A stretch of DNA of 64,000 nucleotides from Lactarius indigo (taxonomy: Eukaryota; Basidiomycota; Agaricomycetes; Russulales; Russulaceae). Shown here piece after piece: positions 61,781-64,000 of the stretch. A program made the position numbers and the translations under genes. Under the pieces are notes generated by a model, which was given only the letters and a program-made list of their open reading frames with translations, did no database searches and was not told the origin of the DNA. Numbering within the stretch: the first letter of the stretch is position 1; each line of letters opens with the position of its first letter. The stretch covers positions 992,001 through 1,056,000 of the forward strand of contig JAFKAC010000002.1 in NCBI GenBank assembly GCA_025766275.1, given 5' to 3'.

Positions 61781-62899
61781 AGTGCGACATAGGGTCGTGT
61801 ACACAGGCGCATTACTGTAAATGGATTCCAAAAAAAAAAAAAAAGAACTGCTCCCATTCATTGAAATATATGTTGAGTTGATCAAGCTGTCGGCCGTACC
61901 TTCCTTCATAGTTTCCACTTCCAAGAGGTCTGGAATGTAATGAAAAACCACAAAAGGACGGTATGTACACTGATCCACCACTACCCCCACAATGAAGATC
62001 TGTAATCCGTGATTTTCACAATAGGCGACAGCACAAAACAGTACTATCCCACCCGGCTTGTTGCAAAAAATCACGAAACTTTTTTTATAGCCTCAACAAC
62101 GCGTTGCACACACCTCATATTTTACATAGTGATATAAATACATGTTTACCATCACATACGTTTTTTTTCTTATGAGTTTTCAAGGCCGTTCAGAGTGAAT
62201 GGTTTTCACCCCCCTTTGCAAAAATTTGTCACGTATTGTCACGCCAACGGCAGCATTCGGCAGGCAGAGACGCTGGTGGTAATGCCGGCTGAGATTAAAC
62301 AGGAGCCCAAAATCCGTCACATGTCTGTCACCTCTTGGTGCACCCAGGTGAGTTTTGTTTCTGCAACTCGATCAGCTCAAGATACTGACTCTAAATTCAT
62401 TGTGTATAGTGCTGGTAATTTATTCTATCATAAAAGCAAAGGATCTGTATGTGTGAGTATGAGATCGCCCAGATCTGGGGGCATGGACACCCCATTCCAG
62501 TTGACACCCTCACAAATACGATTTTTCTGTACTTGTAAATTTGAACTGATCCTCCATTTTTTATATGATCTCATATCTATAGAACCTATTTAATATACTG
62601 TTTTTTTTTTGGGAAGAAAGGATCCCCGGAAAGTGCTGATATCATGAGATCTTTTCAATTTTGCAAGTGTGTGACATTTGCAATAAGCCGGGTGGGATAG
62701 TAATGCGACTGTCGCACTGTACGAGGACCCTTTTGGTACGTAATAGCCGTGTCTGAGTCCCGATGCGGCGACGCGACGTTATTTCAAACATGGGTGCCAT
62801 GGGCAGTTGGCGTTTTCTGGTCCATGTGTATTGGACACCACCCGTTCGTAGCCAAAGGGACCACTCCGCGCGAATCATTCCTTGACCTCTTGTGACTGC
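61781..62899. other. No supported gene
   Basis: The sequence is AT-rich with an A14 tract near 61830. A plus-strand frame near 62270-62345 reads ETLVVMPAEIKQEPKIRHMS and looks protein-like, but it does not extend into a gene. Confidence 0.4.
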
Positions 62900-63180
62900 A
62901 TCTTCCAATGCCTGCCGAAAGGAAAGAATGCAAGCCCGATGGCGCATCACATCCGTGCAGTAAACCCGAGGTCAAGCCAGAGGTACGTCATTCGAATTTC
63001 TGTGGACTGGTCTCAGATGCACTCGTCGCTTGCACTTCCTATGGACGGCCTCAAACCAAAAAAAAAAAGTCACCACTTAGCCAGAAGAATTTTATTGTCT
63101 GGCCTCTAGGTGTCGAAACTCCACTCGAAGGCTTTTTCTCTCAATTTTCCACATTCCAATCTCAAGTCCAATCCTAACCC
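62900..63180 (+). pseudogene. Unknown family, third copy, truncated remnant
   Basis: This matches only the first part of the family: SKPEVKPEVRHSNFCG, then (after a former intron with an A11 tract) FIVWPLGVETPLEGFFSQFSTFQSQ. It stops at the point where copies A and B continue with the EFDRLC block. There is no 3' half. Confidence 0.6.
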
Positions 63181-63579
63181 TCAAACTCATTGAGCGAAGT
63201 CACATTTGGTCACCGCGTAAGTTCGTCAGCAAAGTCATCAAAGGGGAACCCCAGGGCCTGACTAGGCAATATAGCCGCAAGCAGGTTATTGAGGCTGGAC
63301 CGCAGAACGTGAAGATAAACTCTACACTGGGTTCAACTGGCATAAATGCAGATCACACTTGATCCTCGGACCACTAGGATTCATAGTCGCTCGGGCATCT
63401 CGGGCTATTGGGCTATATCATCATTATCATGTCATGGGCTTCGAGTCTTCGAGAGGTCGGGGTCTTGTCCCATCTTCTGGAGTGACGGCACAACGCTGCG
63501 TGTCAATGGTCGTGTGGCGGGTAGATCGGGTGCCCGTAGCAATGGTTCTAAGTAAAGGACGAGCAATCAAGTGAGGTTG

Positions 63580-64000
63580 TTCCCAAGGAAACAGAAGTAT
63601 GAGCGGTTCTTCCCAACAGCCCGCTCGTCTCTGCCGTACGACGTGCGGCTCGTCTGCGAGATAGTCGTAATCGAGCCAGCCGAGGTACATCTCCCGTCGT
63701 ATTGTAATGCGTGGGGTGCGAGTCGGGTACACCATACCTGATGTATGGAGTCGCTCAAATCGCAGCCGTTGCCCTTGACCTGCACGACGGCGAGGTTGGC
63801 GTAACTGGCCCATGGACTTTCGTCAAGTCTGCCCAACCCCCTTTAGTTTCCCGCGCGTTCCGTTTCGTCGTGACAGGCATAGTTTCACGGAATTGGACAG
63901 CCAGCTAGGGTACGACGGTGTGCCGTGGTTATCGCACTCTGACAACAGCCCGCCAGTGCACAGTGCACGCGCGATGAAGAGGTAGATCAGAGGGTTGTGA
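63580..64000 (-). pseudogene. Decayed gene fragment, unit C, cut by the window end
   Basis: This is the third copy of the minus-strand relic. On the minus strand ASYANLAVVQVKGNGCDLSD parallels GASYANFDVAQIKGGDSDW of unit A. The flanking sequence (around GGCGTAACTGGCCCATGGACTT at 63797) matches unit B at about 59989. It runs out of the window. Confidence 0.5.

Overview
This window is nuclear DNA of a filamentous basidiomycete, most likely an Agaricomycete. The reasons are: genes broken by many introns of about 45-65 nt with GT...AG borders; a secreted GH45 endoglucanase of the type known from wood-decay fungi; NLR-like proteins with a Goodbye-type N-terminus and NACHT domain; RNA-dependent RNA polymerases; expanded P450s; and housekeeping genes with fungal orthologues.

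The left part (1-18.6 kb) is an accessory region. It holds the 3' part of an RdRP gene (1-1921), two GH45 genes as an inverted pair (5.1 and 11.5 kb) enclosing a probable solo LTR and a truncated Goodbye-NACHT gene, an unknown three-exon gene (11.8-12.5 kb), and a second RdRP (14.3-18.6 kb) with an in-frame stop and a one-base deletion. A conserved block follows (18.9-22.6 kb): glutaminyl cyclase-like M28 peptidase, tRNA-Val(AAC), TRS23 and CBP3.

The centre is accessory again. Two tandem P450 genes (23.7-29.5 kb) precede a large Goodbye-NACHT-ankyrin NLR gene (30.6-38.0 kb) with about 20 two-repeat ankyrin units. Then come an intron-containing tRNA-Gly(GCC), a gene-poor stretch, and a third P450 (42.2-44.5 kb) with several frame breaks. 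From 45.8 to 55.9 kb lies a compact housekeeping block: COX16, a bZIP-like protein, ADE12, a small unknown gene, SCD6/LSM14 and COA1. The right end (57.8-64 kb) is an array of diverged repeat units. Each pairs a decayed minus-strand gene with a plus-strand gene of unknown function; one plus-strand copy looks intact.

The genes do not form one pathway. RdRP and NLR genes suggest genome defence and self/non-self recognition. COX16, COA1 and CBP3 all serve respiratory-chain assembly but lie in separate transcription units. Single-base frame breaks recur, including in the housekeeping genes ADE12 and SCD6. I therefore read some pseudogene signs here as possible consensus errors. All exon borders were found by eye from GT/AG sites, frame and paralogue comparison.
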